64,000 nucleotides of DNA from Lepraria neglecta (taxonomy: Eukaryota > Ascomycota > Lecanoromycetes > Lecanorales > Stereocaulaceae). The DNA is taken from positions 3,038,001 to 3,102,000 of the forward strand of contig CM065652.1 in assembly GCA_033220425.1 (NCBI GenBank). The letters run 5' to 3'. The position numbers and the translations under genes are program-made. Under the pieces are notes generated by a model. That model worked only from the letters and a program-made list of their open reading frames with translations, had not been told where the DNA came from and did not search any database. Positions 47,128 through 58,610 of this stretch are shown here, in pieces; position 1 is the first letter of the stretch, and each line of letters opens with the position of its first letter.

Positions 47128-50080
47128 TCAAGAACGCTCAGCTATCTGCTTGTTATTAACACTGAACAAAGAAAACCAAAGCAGAGAAATCACCCCCAGC
47201 GCAGCAAGAAAAGGTACAGAAGCATTTTGCAAGTCTCCAGAATGACCCCAGTAAAACAGCCACAGGAACCAGAAAATCAACGAAGGAACAATAATAATGA
47301 GATGATATACCGTGACTCTGAGAAATGAAATTCGCTCTACAGCATACAAACCCCAGAAGAATTCTCTAGCATCACCTTCGGTCTCAAGTCGCCAGACTCG
47401 TTTGGGTATCCGACTGACTGCGTCCAGGGATGGGCGGCAGGGTTTCCTGCACCTGTGGAGGCAATAGAGGAGAGATCGAGAGATGGCGCAACGTCCACGA
47501 CAGGAGTAATAGCGGCGGTAGAACTCGTGAGGGGAGATTGGCGGCATGCTGTCGACGGGTTTGGGATGGTATTGGTATTCTAGGTTTTCGGGAGGAGGTA
47601 CGCCGACGGTTCGGGGTGCTATATCGTTCTCATCGAATTTCTCGAACTACGTATTTTAGCTTGGGAATCTGGTTGAGCGCTGTGGGGAGATTTTGGTACC
47701 TTGAAGAAGTCACAATGAGCGTATATCCAGATCCCGAAAACCCTTCTCAGAAAACCTTTGGTGGTATTATAACTCATTCTAAGCTGTTGGAAGAAATCGT
47801 CGTCTTTGCAATTAGAGATTTCGATCTGTGCCAGCTGATTTCCGTCGCCAACTGCGACTCCAAGAAGCACGAAAAGAGATGGTAATGGTAAAGAAACATT
47901 CTTCATGGCAGTGTTGTCACCTGCTGCTTCTGTGCGATTGTGAGTAGAATCTCGTTTGGTAATCTGAGCCATGTTATAACCCCCTTGCTGAGCAGTGGGC
48001 TTCGAAGAGGATGACGTAGAACTACCTTGAGACGTCGTTTGGGATTGAGGAGGACCTTCGACGGCATGCTGTCGGGATGCAGACTGACAAGACCTTAACA
48101 AAGTCCGAGTGACCTTTTCTGCATAGTAAATAGGAACGTCTTCGGTACGCTCCTCGTCACACGACTGCATTTGTCAGAAAGCCCGTTCTGGTGAGATTTT
48201 TTACTCACGCAACGCCAACAGATGCGAGCATAGCCAGTCTGAATGCCCCGCGTTCGTGGTTTCAAGGGCCACCAATCCCAAGGGCACCTAGTGAAGTCTT
48301 CGACAGTGGCCTTGAATCCATTGGAGAGGCTATCGATAGTTTTCCACATTGATTTCATGAAAGGGCCCACCTCGGATCCACCAAAATCAAATCTTGCCAT
48401 TGTCCCAGTGAGTGGATTCTGCGCATACAATAAGACACGAATGCTGATCGAGCCCAGATAGTTCGCCTCTCCGTTCGCGGGCATCTCGCTCGGTTGATCA
48501 ACGTCGCTCTGGTAGGAGACTGTGATTAGATCAGGAGGAACCTTTTCCAATTCTGCTGCTAGTCCATTGAGCTTGAGCTTCAGTGACGGATCTACGAGCT
48601 GCCAGAAACTGGCGCGAAGCGTGAGAAAGGCTTCACTAGTGATCATGAAGTCTTTGACACGAGACAGCTCTGGTAGTTTCTCGGCATTGGTCGATTCTCC
48701 GTAGTCGTCATCGGAAATGTCATCTTCAGACGCTGACTCCTCTTCTACCAAGTGAGGAGGAGATTTGTCTTCAACAACTTGATGACGGTGGTCGCTTTCT
48801 ATTTGACCCTCAAGTTTTTTCCGGAGAACATTCGCTACATAACGGGAACGATGACGGATAAGCTTATAAGGTGTCGATTGATCTCTCCCCCTAGATTCTA
48901 CCTTCAGATCGACAGAGTATCGATTCAGGATACGGCGGAAGTTTCTCTCGAATCGTTCGGGGCCAACTCGAGGGTGTGCAAGTGCTGCTTTGTAGAGGAT
49001 ATTCAATTCCGCGTTCTGCAAAAGTAAAGTAATAAACTCTTCTGTTGCAAGATTTATAAGGTCGTATGAAGCAACTGAAGTCATTGAGGAAGCGACGGAA
49101 TCGACCACGGAGAGAATCGACCCAACATCTGAAGAGCTGTCAGACGATGTACCCGACATGTTATCACCAGAAGGATTAGGCAAAGCTGTGGAAGTTTTTG
49201 GCGGTATAAGCGTGGCAGATTCTACAGATGAGTTTCCTTGCATATCTTGTAGCGTCCGATGGGTCTCCATGTTTTCACGTGACAATGCCGCAGCAGAGCC
49301 GTTTTCATCGTGGCCTGGAGGACTAGGGGCCCAAGTTGCCTGGCTCTTTACTTCTTCCGCAAGTTCTCCCGCTGACTTCTTGCTACATGAAAGTTTCAAC
49401 TGAAGATCTTTGGCCACTGAAGGGGCCCAGATTAGATTTTGAGGTGCAAATGTTGGACCTTGGGGGATGTTTTCCCAAGCAAGCTGTATTCCGGGCTGCT
49501 GGATCAGTCCCCGAACAACATTGTTAATATCCCACTCCTCTATGTCCTGAGATTGCCTGAAGTGCTCAACCTCGATGTGATTCAACTGGTTAGAAAGACA
49601 ATCGAACAGAGAAATACAAAAACCACAGCCGAAGTATTTCCTTCCAAAGTTTACTCGCCATTCTTCAGCTAGAGGACCTCCATTATGAATGTTATGTGCA
49701 TTTCGGAGATGTCGGACAAGGTTGGTCTTTCTTGTATAACTTCTTCCTCTGCCTGTGGTTCCATCACAGTGGCGGCAAGGGTACACTGTCTCATGCTCCT
49801 TCATATGTCGCTTCCAACCATCGAAGGTCCCTATTTTCCTCTTGACATCGCAGTGAGGACAACCATAGGAATGGCTTAATGTGCTGGCATAAGATGAAGA
49901 AGCATTTTCAGTAGCTGACTTATGCTCGGCCTGATGACTGGTATTTACACCCGGGGGAGATTGAGATCCAGGGCGTGTGAGTTTGAAATTCTCGTGTGTC
50001 CTGTACCCGAAGGTATCAGTTCCAGATTGAGGCATCGCTTCGGCCTTCACTTGGTCTGGCAGTGCATTTGAAGGAATCAT
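47128..50080 (-). CDS. C2H2-type zinc-finger protein with C-terminal membrane segments, frame uncertain
   Basis: The first exon (50080-48209) has C2H2-like fingers near residues 72-190 (YGCPHCDVKRKIGTFDGWKR...H, YPCRHCDGTTGRGRSYTRKT...H, FGCGFCISLFDCLSNQLNHI...H), then a long acidic region and CPWDWWPLKP. A 44-nt intron (48208-48165) leads to SCDEERTEDVPIYYAEKVTR. The C-terminal part (47620-47128) has PPISPHEFYRRYYSC, RISFLRVTVYHLIIIVPSLI and FWFLWLFYWGHSGDLQNASV, a two-helix membrane end known from many fungal proteins. Between about 47720 and 47600 the frame changes twice within text that otherwise aligns (ALNQIPKLKYVVRE, then FDENDIAPRTVGVP), so the gene is either recently frameshifted or carries sequence errors. 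Two families may be fused here by annotation; a single gene is my preferred reading. Confidence 0.55.
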
Positions 50081-50777
50081 TTCGAGATCGACGCGGCAGC
50101 AACTCCCTCCAGCTTCGAACGAAAACCTTTATAATCGATCACAAGGAGTATGAGAGCCTTATATAGCATAGAAAAATCTGTACAATTTATCTTAGCACCT
50201 TGACAGTTTATAGCATACGACTATAGCCAGACAACAAGTCCAGCATTTCGCAGCGTCACGGGAACTGGAAATTCTTCCACATGCCTTAGGGTAAATCACT
50301 GTTAGAGTAGCCACCCCATTTCCCTCGTTCCGGTCATCGAGGGTGTGGAGGCTTGCGGATCTATTGAAATATATTGGGACTCAGACAGCAATAATCAAAT
50401 GCGTGCTGAAGCTGATCTAGAAATACCAACAAAGCGAGCAATGATTCATGTCTTCATGGAATGATTATGTATGGGACATTGACAAAAGTCCATCCTTGGG
50501 CGTTATATTTGCAAGCCAGCACGAGTGGGGCTGGGTCTGATGCTAGCATCTTACAACAAGGCTAAGCCCCAGGTCAGCTCTGGCAGTCTCGGCAGTGCAA
50601 AGAAAAGGTCTAGGGCTCTAGCCCCATAGAGCCGAAGGATTCTTGTGACCAAGGCCCGGGCGTTTTGTGACACCAATTCTTCATATTCCATCAATTTTAG
50701 GCAAACATAAGCCTAATGAACGCATGGGTCAAGCTCGAAAGGATCAACTCGGCATCCCAAGCTAACATCTTGAAAAG
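50081..50777. other. intergenic, nothing recognised
   Basis: Upstream region of the C2H2-type gene. No repeat or RNA gene was seen. Confidence 0.4.
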
Positions 50778-51412
50778 CCAAAACAGAAGACTTCCGATCA
50801 AGTACAGCCGGCATTCTTCCCAAAGCTGCCTGCGGAGGTGCGGGTTATGATCTACGAAGAGGTACTGTGTAGGTCAATTCCAATTATCCATATAGTGCCG
50901 AGAAAGAAGAGGAAATTTGGCTATGTCACATGTAAAGACTCGAGAGTGGAGTTTTTGGGACACCCAGACGGCGACAATATCACGCACCACGGCTTGGATC
51001 CGTGGGAGGAATTAGACAAAGCAGATGGAGATTTGTTACCTTTGATCCAGACTGTAGGAGAATGTGAGTACAAATTTTGATGCCTCTAATACGCAAAGCC
51101 ACAAATAATCATTGATAACAATGTATCTACACCGAAGCCATCCCCATTGTCTATGGCGGCAACACATCCGGCTTGTTCAGTTATCACCTCCTAATTGACT
51201 TCCCATCCACTATCCTGCCCCATAGATGGAACGCTATCCAAAGTATCCAATTCGAGCCTATACAGGTTTCATCTTTCGATTTCTCCTTCTGCTGCTCACC
51301 AGCAAAATTGGGGCCGAGCCCGACGTGGAATCAGCTTGGTGGATGTTTCGAGGGAATGGGGAGTTTTCGAAAGGCTCACATAAAGGCTGAGGCTGCTATC
51401 AAGCCGGAATAA
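50778..51412 (+). pseudogene. DUF7730-type fragment
   Basis: QPAFFPKLPAEVRVMIYEEV (about 50802-50865) is the typical N-terminal motif of the DUF7730 family. It is followed by CRSIPIIHIVPRKKRKFG and LLPLIQTVGEC, and, after an apparent intron, YTEAIPIVYGGNTSGLFSY and LIDFPSTILPHRWNAIQSIQ. There is no clear start codon in frame, and I cannot find an acceptable AG before YTEAIP. The C terminus is short for the family. It is probably a decayed or truncated paralogue of the genes at 16466 and 61402. Confidence 0.55.
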
Positions 51413-53215
51413 CGCAGTGGGATCGAGTATGATGTGCGAGGTTGCTAAAGTTGGCGGATACTGCTAAAGTTTTCTTCGAAGAAGATGGCTAAGCCTTGCC
51501 ATATCGACTCGGGGCAGTCCACCGTTCTGCAGGGCCCTCAAGTCGAACGAAGTTTCCATCAGGACAAGCCAAGTTCTCGATCTGATTGAGCAGCCAGATT
51601 ATCAGTTCAACAAAGTCCTTCAGCCAGCTCGGTTCAAACTCTGACCGAGCTAAATCTTGCATTCTCCGTTCGCAAGAGCGTTCAAATAACACAAGGTTTG
51701 GACTGTTGCCCGTCGAAATGTGAGACATTAACATTGATTGCTTTTGGTTGGGCAAGAATCTATGTGAGATTGTTTATCCGCTAAAGGGGAAATGCGCCGG
51801 GACTACGCCAACTCAGGTTGAAGCATCACTCTCCGTCAAAACCGCCAGTCTCCGAGATCTCGTGACGATGAGGCTCAACGGATGGGCATCTCCGACGGAA
51901 GGAGCGAACATTCGGCTTGCATGCAACAGTGATCTAATCTGAGGCTCTAACGGTTTAGAGCTGCGTCAGTGGGTGTCACGAGGTGTGAGACAAAGGAATC
52001 GGGATCGAGCGTATTCCGTCTGTCGATTAAGCAGCGATGGTCAGCCATTTTCGATCGAGGGAGTTGGAGGGGAGGGAGCAGGTGCAAGAGCAGTGAAGAT
52101 GGCGAGGCAGGTAGTGCTCATTGGTTCATTCGTTGGAAGGAGGGGACGGCCGCAGCAACGCTAGTACGGACTCGACTCAGAAATACATCAGATTCTCGTC
52201 TCGCCGCCTCTATTCACTTTGGACTTCTACCTCAGACTCCACAAATTTCCTCCGGTCATATGAAAAGTTTGGCTTCTTTTGTGCCTGGGTGATACATTGG
52301 CCTTTATTGATTTGTACTCCCAACGCTTCTATTGTCAACCGCTATCCAAGGCTGGCTCGGCTGGCTTGCCTGGCGATGGTCCCCTTACAACATCCAACCT
52401 CCGTGTACCCATGGCCAGTGGGGGAGGACAACAAGCCTATGGCTCCTTGACGAGACGAGGTGAAAGCAAAGGTACGTCTATGAGTTCCAGACGTCGCTGA
52501 ATGTGATGCTGACGGTACGAAGAGATGCCGATAATCTTGGATGACAATCATTTGGAGGGTAGCGACACCCAGGATACTAGAGGAAAAGCCAGCCGTAGCA
52601 GTAGCACCCACAGCAACGATAGCTCGACTTCTGAGGAGCAGGACGGGAAGCAAAGTGGAGAGCAGGGTGGACCGCAGAGCCCTCCGCCATTTCCTGTGGC
52701 AGGCTCAGATGCTGTTAAGACCCAAAACCTTACTCGATGATTTCAACAGCGACCGATGCCGTTGATCTAGATGTCCCACCCACCACGAAGATGCATTTCC
52801 TGCCTCGGACAACACTCCTCTGTGCCCCAACGGCCTCCCCCCGTCGACGTACGGCAGAAAGAACTACGAGCCGAATGGCGAGGATCGCAAGCATCCCCAG
52901 CCTGATCCCTCCGCCTGCGAGAACGAGCAGAACGGCTAAGCGGGCGATAAAGCAGAAGAGGTGGAATCCAATATCAAGCCAATTTTGAATCCGACAAAGG
53001 GCAGAACAAGTAACTAGATGCTGTACCGACTGAGACACGCTGCGAGCCACTGGAGACCCCAAAATCGGCCTATTCTGTACCAGGTGAGGATGGTTCCAAG
53101 TGGGACAGACAGGCATTGCGTTCAGGTTAGTGGAGACCCCTCCTTATCTCTATAGACATGTCTGATGATACTAGACAATTTCAGTAATACCGAAGATGAC
53201 GACACTAATGAGATA
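51413..53215. other. possible unknown gene, unresolved
   Basis: Plus-strand text at about 52400-52740 could be coding: GGGQQAYGSLTRRGESK, a GTACGT..CGAAG intron, then MPIILDDNHLEGSDTQDTRG and a Ser/Asp-rich tail. There are no domain hits by eye and the start is not found. The short frame NTEDDDTNEILP (53188-53223) reads straight across the hAT-like insertion site into VDIGFEDVCRVAWC (from 54134), so an exon may have been split by that element. This is weak evidence. Confidence 0.25.
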
Positions 53216-53223
53216 TTGCCAGT

Positions 53224-54125
53224 CAACGCTGTTGATGGTCTCGGCGGTCTGGTTTCAAACGCAAACCGGACCAACTACAAGGTTCAAGTGGTAGGTGGTC
53301 TGGTTTAAAAGTCAAACCGTTTAAACCATTAAAACGGTAGTCACTAATGGTTTAAATAGTTTAAGGGCGGGGATATTAGGAAGGAGCCGCATCTCACCTA
53401 TTTTTGGTATAAATTGCACCAAAATCGGGTGGGAAGTCGCTCGAGCTCGGACCGAGTCTCCTCAATGATTTTAAGTTATAATTCGGCTGTAATTGCCAAC
53501 ACCACCGACGAAGTATACGATAGCGATAAAATAAAATAAAGTATACAGAAACCCCCCTCGGGGTTAATAGACGTCCTAAATAATACTGGAGTATATCTGG
53601 CTTGTAGATAGATAAATACACAACAGTATGTCGTCGCCCTTGTAGTTGGGATTGAGTCGAATTCTTCGCGAGGACAACACCTATTCGTAGGGATCGATAG
53701 CGAGTGCGATCGGCGGCGACGGAGGGGGCTGCGGAGCTTGTTACTTGACTTAATAGTTGGGAAGGGGCAGTAAGAGCTTCTAAAAGCGCTGATTCGCTGT
53801 CGGAACAGTCTATGTTTGACGATGAATAAAATAAGTCAGAAGTTGAAAAATTTGAGTGTTTTGGGCCTGCAATTCTGTGGGTGAATCCCGGGTATAGGGC
53901 TAGGGCTACTAACCTTTTTGGGCAACTCGCTAACCCGATATAGCTGGAAATATACTCCTCCAGGCCTTGGCGGTTTAGGTGGTTTCAACCACCAACTATG
54001 TAAGTCAGACCGTCTAAACCGGACCATTTAAATCCCAAACTGGACCAATTACGAGGGTCAAAAAGGTAAACCAACCACCTAAACCGCCAAGGAGTTAATT
54101 AGTTGGTTAACCATCAACAGCGTTG
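53224..54125. mobile_element. non-autonomous hAT-type element with perfect ends
   Basis: The ends are a perfect 16-bp inverted repeat, CAACGCTGTTGATGGT (53224-53239) and its complement (54110-54125). They are flanked by a perfect 8-bp direct duplication, TTGCCAGT (53216-53223 and 54126-54133), the size made by hAT transposases. Sub-terminal text also mirrors imperfectly: GGCGGTCTGGTTT on the left against AACCACCTAAACCGCC on the right, with repeated AAACCATT/GGTTTAAA motifs. The element is 902 bp. I see no transposase frame. Confidence 0.88.
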
Positions 54126-54133
54126 TTGCCAGT

Positions 54134-55194
54134 GGACATCGGGTTTGAAGATGTTTGTAGAGTTGCCTGGTGCAGGGAGAGGCTGACGTAACTCCGCGCC
54201 CGTCATACTGATGATACAAAACAAGGGCCGAGTACATGAAAGCGCGCAGATCGACCGAAGATCTCAAATGAATTCAACGTGACATTGGGTATACCCGATG
54301 AAACAGAACTGAAAGCAGAGCAGATGCGAGCGGATGCAGGCGGAGACACTTTCCGACATGCTCAGGATCGGCGATCGAAGGATGAAGGGTGAAAAGGGGG
54401 AAAAATCTCAGTTATACTTCTTCCGAATGCAAGAAGATCCAAGGCAGCAAAGAGAAAAGTTGGAAGGTTGAACCTAAACATTGTCCGTTGTGAGTCTACT
54501 AAAAGACCTTGACAGCAATCTTAATATCAACCCTTGATCGCCCGGCCTCTCCTAGTGTCGCTCACCCCAAGACCGAGTTGGGCAGACTGTCCGCCGGGGC
54601 GATCACGGAGCAGCAGCGACCACCGATGCTCTGAGCATTACCCTCGCCACGAGCATGACGGCTCCTGTTGCCACTCTATAGTGAAGTGATATAGCGTACA
54701 TCCTCAAATAATAAATAGTAAAATCTAATCGAAACGCCTCGTGATTTAAACGTAGTTTTTGGGCGCATTTTCGTGGCTTGGCTGCGGGTGCCTTGCGGCC
54801 GTTGCACAGCCCGCAGCCTTGTGGCCAAGCATCAACCTCGCCCCCAACGCGAAATCCTTGAACTCTAAAATCAACATTTTCTTCGAAATGGCCCTTCAAC
54901 TTTACATGCAAGAGAATTATTCGAATAATTAAATATCTAGGAAACCTTTTTGAAACGTCGACTTAGTGCACTGACACCCCGATCAGCCCTAACACTGGAA
55001 AACGGTTTGGCTGTGACAGCCCCAAACTAATCTTGTGACACAGCCAAAGTGAAACAAGAGTCGGATTCTTGTGTATAATTTCGCCATCTGCGCATGTACA
55101 TCTATTGAGCCCTCCATTTCTCTCCATCGTGTTCTTCCGAGAAGTGCATTGGGACTATCAGTGATCGCGAAACCACCAAACCCCAGCATCCACA
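54134..55194. other. intergenic, nothing recognised
   Basis: About 1 kb to the right of the hAT-like element with only short frames. The last 150 bases are probably the leader of the gene at 55195. Confidence 0.4.
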
Positions 55195-55770
55195 ATGCCG
55201 ATCCACCTCTTCAAGCCCAAGACCAGCAGACTCGACACCGTCAATCACTCCAACTGCAACATCAACATCCACGAAAACCCCCCCTTGGATATCCCCATTT
55301 CAGCTCTCCGCATCACCCTCAAAGGGACTCACGAACGAATAACGAGCACCTACAGCAAATTCATTCCCCCAACCCAATTTGGCAACTTCCGTTACTACCT
55401 TCTCCAATGCTTAGAAAGCCCAACAATAACAACGCCCATCCGCAGAATCTCTTTTGAATACACCAACGAGGATAACTCCATGGGCGCCGCGAAAGAGCAA
55501 AAAGCCTTTCTTGGGGTGTATTGTATATGGTACCGAGAAAATGATAGGCCAAAGAGTGCGAGTGAGTATGAAGCAATGGACGGGGAGTTTTGGATCACGA
55601 GGCAGGTGCAGTGGAGGCCTGAGGTGGGAGAGACGATCGAATGGGAGGATGTGCCGGAGGGGATGGATGTGGGGATGGAGGAGGAATGGTGGTTTAAGGG
55701 GAGTGTTTTGCCGAGGATGAAGTGGTTGATGAAGGGCGGTAGCAATGAAGGGGTGCAGGCCAGGTTGTGA
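55195..55770 (+). CDS. unknown small protein (191 residues)
   Basis: An uninterrupted frame with no domain that I recognise. It looks folded: alternating hydrophobic text (MPIHLFKPKTSRLDTVNHSN, ALRITLKGTHERITSTYSKF, FGVYCIWYREN-like), then an acidic, Trp-rich C-terminal part (EFWITRQVQWRPEVGETIEW, EEEWWFKGSVLPRMKW). There is no signal peptide or membrane segment. Codon use shows the usual fungal C-ending bias in the first half and more G-ending codons in the second. It ends 69 bp from the stop of the convergent FAD oxidoreductase gene. Probably a lineage-restricted gene. Confidence 0.55.
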   Translation: MPIHLFKPKTSRLDTVNHSNCNINIHENPPLDIPISALRITLKGTHERITSTYSKFIPPTQFGNFRYYLLQCLESPTITTPIRRISFEYTNEDNSMGAAKEQKAFLGVYCIWYRENDRPKSASEYEAMDGEFWITRQVQWRPEVGETIEWEDVPEGMDVGMEEEWWFKGSVLPRMKWLMKGGSNEGVQARL

Positions 55771-55838
55771 GTAGAGCTGTGGGAGGAGAACAGTCGTACG
55801 TAGTGTTATTTTTCAACCCCAAATATTAGTTTGTCCTA

Positions 55839-57661
55839 TTACCGGTGTTTTCTGCCCTCAGAAATGCTCTTTGCACCTCTGGGTGCCAATAATTTCCTCC
55901 AGCCCATTATGAGGATGATGAGTTGTACAACCCACACAAAGATTCTCACAAGATAGTCCATCCACCCAAGCACCGGCCTCCTTCCCCTCGAAAACGTTGA
56001 ATCAACAAACTCAAAGGGCAACTCCGCCCCAAGATGCTCAACAGCAACCTTCAATCCACTCGAGAATCCGTCCTCATGGAATCCATAGTTCGTCCAGGCA
56101 CCCGCATAGCTAATACCTCTCGTATTCTGTATGCGCGGAAGGAGTTTCTGAGAGCGTACGGCGGCGGCGTTATAGAGAGGGTGGTGGTAGGTCCAGGCTC
56201 CTTGAGCGAGGTCCTCCCTTGGGTGATGGATGGGGTTGAGGGTTACGAGGACTGTGCCGTAGACTGAGCTAGGGATGTGTTGGAGGAGGTTCATCCAATA
56301 GGTTAGGCAGACGGATGGGGCGGTTTTCGCAGAGCGAGACGTTGTGATGTAGTTCCAGGATGACCAAGCGATGGGCCGGGTAGGCATGAGCTGAGAGATT
56401 GTCAGTAAATTAGAGTACAGGCTGAGTCAAATTTCATTGCAGGATGAAGGCCAAAAGAAAGCTTTGCGTGCTTGAGTTGAAAAAATGGCCAATGGCTAAA
56501 GCGCTCCAAGGACTTCATCACGAAAGAAGGGTCGCAAACAAACCACACAGAGCTTTGGGCCAAGTAAAGGCTTACGTACCGAAAGGTCGGAATGAAGTAC
56601 TGCTGTGTTTTCGCTGGTTTTAAACCCTGACATTATATCAGTCTCCTGGGGTGTAGCGACGTCCCGTATGATTTCCATGGCTTGGTCTCCGTGCGTAGCC
56701 AGAATGATATGGTCAAATACCTCGCGTCTCTCATTCATTCGTCGAAGAGCTATCTGCCCGTTGTCCAGAACGCTAAGTGATTTGACACCAGTCCCCAGAT
56801 GTACGCGGTCATTAGGAAAATCAGCCATCACAGCATCAATATACTGCTTCGAGCCACCCATAATTGTCATCCATGTCGGACGAGCAGCCACTGTCGTAAG
56901 TAGATGGTGGTTCCACATGAACCGAACAAGAGTGATTGCCGGAAATTCAAGGGAGGCTTTGTCAGGACTTGTGCTCCAGACTGATGCGGTCATTGGTATT
57001 AGATAGTCATTGCGGAAAGCTTCTGAGTAGTTCTCTTGGTCGAGGTATTCTCCAACACTCTGTTGTTTCGGAGCCTTTTTGGGATCTTTGACAGATCCAT
57101 TCGCTACTGGTCCATTGGCTCTACTTGGGTCTTCTTCGCTCTCTTCTTCGTCTGATAGGAGATCGAGAGCGAATTGATTAAACCGGATAATGTCGAAAAT
57201 CATCTGCCACATCCGTGGCTGGAAGATGTTGGACTTCTGAGCAAAGATAGCAGAGATTGAGGTTCCAGCCCATTCAAACAGCCCTTGGTCACGAGATACG
57301 CCAAATGTCATGTCCGTAGGTACTGGAGAGATCCCGATGTCTTTCAGAAACGCAATCAGGTTTGCTGTCATCGTAAGCCAATGGCCAAGTTGCGGCCATA
57401 TGCGGCTTACTGACGATAAGTGGCGCTGTTCATAACGATAAAGCCTGTATCAACTTCGACGGTCCTGTCTCCATGTTTGAAGGACACTGTATTGGTGTGG
57501 CCCCCAAGACGGTCCGCAACTTCATAGAGATGGACCTCATGATTGGTGCTCTTGAGTGCCCATAATGCTGCAATACCGGTGCAACCACTGCCAACGATGG
57601 CAACTTTCTTTCTGCTCTGCATTGAGATGTGGAAATTCCCAGCAGTGATATTTAACAGCAA
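55839..57661 (-). CDS. FAD-dependent amine-oxidase-like oxidoreductase
   Basis: Exons are 57661-57415, 57364-56580 and 56390-55839, 527 residues. The N-terminal Rossmann fold is clear (KVAIVGSGCTGIAALWALKS, GxGxxG, then the second FAD motif VADRLGGHTNTV and the VDTGFIVMN strand). The middle shows LFEWAGTSISAIF, YLIPMTASVWSTSP, TIMGGSKQYIDAVM and VFDHIILATHGDQAM. The C-terminal FAD-binding part has RGISYAGAWTNYGFHEDGFS, followed by a hydrophobic segment near residue 500 (FVWVVQLIILIMGW), so it may be membrane-anchored. The family is often found beside cyclopropane-fatty-acid-synthase-type genes in bacteria and fungi; no such neighbour is present here. The substrate is unknown. All introns have GT..AG borders; the first 13 residues may be untranslated if MQSRKKVAIVG is the true start. 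Confidence 0.82.
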
Positions 57662-57925
57662 ATCACTGCCCTCGTGAAGATGTTTCTAAACTAAAATCGA
57701 GTCTTTTAAAGTAGTAATGCCGGATGCCGTGAGTCGGATTTTCTTGAAGAAAGACAGTACTTCAACCGTGAACACAGAAGCAACAGAGGGAAATGGCAAA
57801 CTAGAATGCAGAAGAAACTTCAGAATCGAATATAGAGAAGTTCGTATTCGTTCCTGGCGATGATGAGTGCCAAGGATGCAGGAACGGCGTCGGCATTTCT
57901 CCGGAACAAAGGCCGTCAAGACAGG

Positions 57926-58397
57926 CTCGCGGTGGACAAAAAAGCCCGATAATCCGCGCTAACCGAGAACCCCACCAAAATTTGTATGCGCATCTCCATC
58001 TTACTATGCACCATTGAATAACCTGTCATTGCGCCCTCGCCAGCTATAACGGCACGTAATCTATCGGTGCTAGATCCGGAGAACCAGGGCAATTAAGTAG
58101 CATTTCAGGCCCATTTCTTGCTTCCATCTCCGTACGGGTTATTAGCTTTACCTCCCCTAGAACTATGGCCTGAATCGCCATCTTCTTCCAGTATAAATGG
58201 ATTAATACGACCAGCACGCATATCTAGAATCCATGGTTTCACTACCGGCTCGAGTATCGAATCGATATACACACGATGTGACATTTTGGCGTTTTATTGC
58301 CTAGTACGGTGTAGTAAACGAGGTCTGATTCATGTTCGAAAATTTTGGTGAGGTTCTCGATTAGCGCGGATTATCGGGCTTTTTTGTCCACCGCGAG
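57926..58397. mobile_element. MITE with 58-bp inverted arms upstream of VTI1
   Basis: The arms 57926-57983 and 58340-58397 are inverted copies with two differences over 58 bp, beginning CTCGCGGTGGACAAAAAAGC. ACAGG stands directly outside both ends (57921-57925 and 58398-58402), a 5-bp target duplication. The element is 472 bp without coding capacity. Its right end lies only 213 bp before the VTI1 start codon, so it may carry part of that promoter. The superfamily is not certain. Confidence 0.8.
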
Positions 58398-58610
58398 ACA
58401 GGCAACGATGACTGAGACATCCTGCGCCATCTTCAACAGACCCATTTACCATCATCACAACATTCTAGGACCGCTAACACACTCTCTCATCAGAAGCCCT
58501 TTACTACTCGCTTCATCGCCTGTTGGCCCTTCTAAAACGAGCCCCAAACTAGCAACCTCTGCAGCCGCCAGCCAGTCAACCAGACGGGGCCATTCTCCCT
58601 TCCTTTCATC

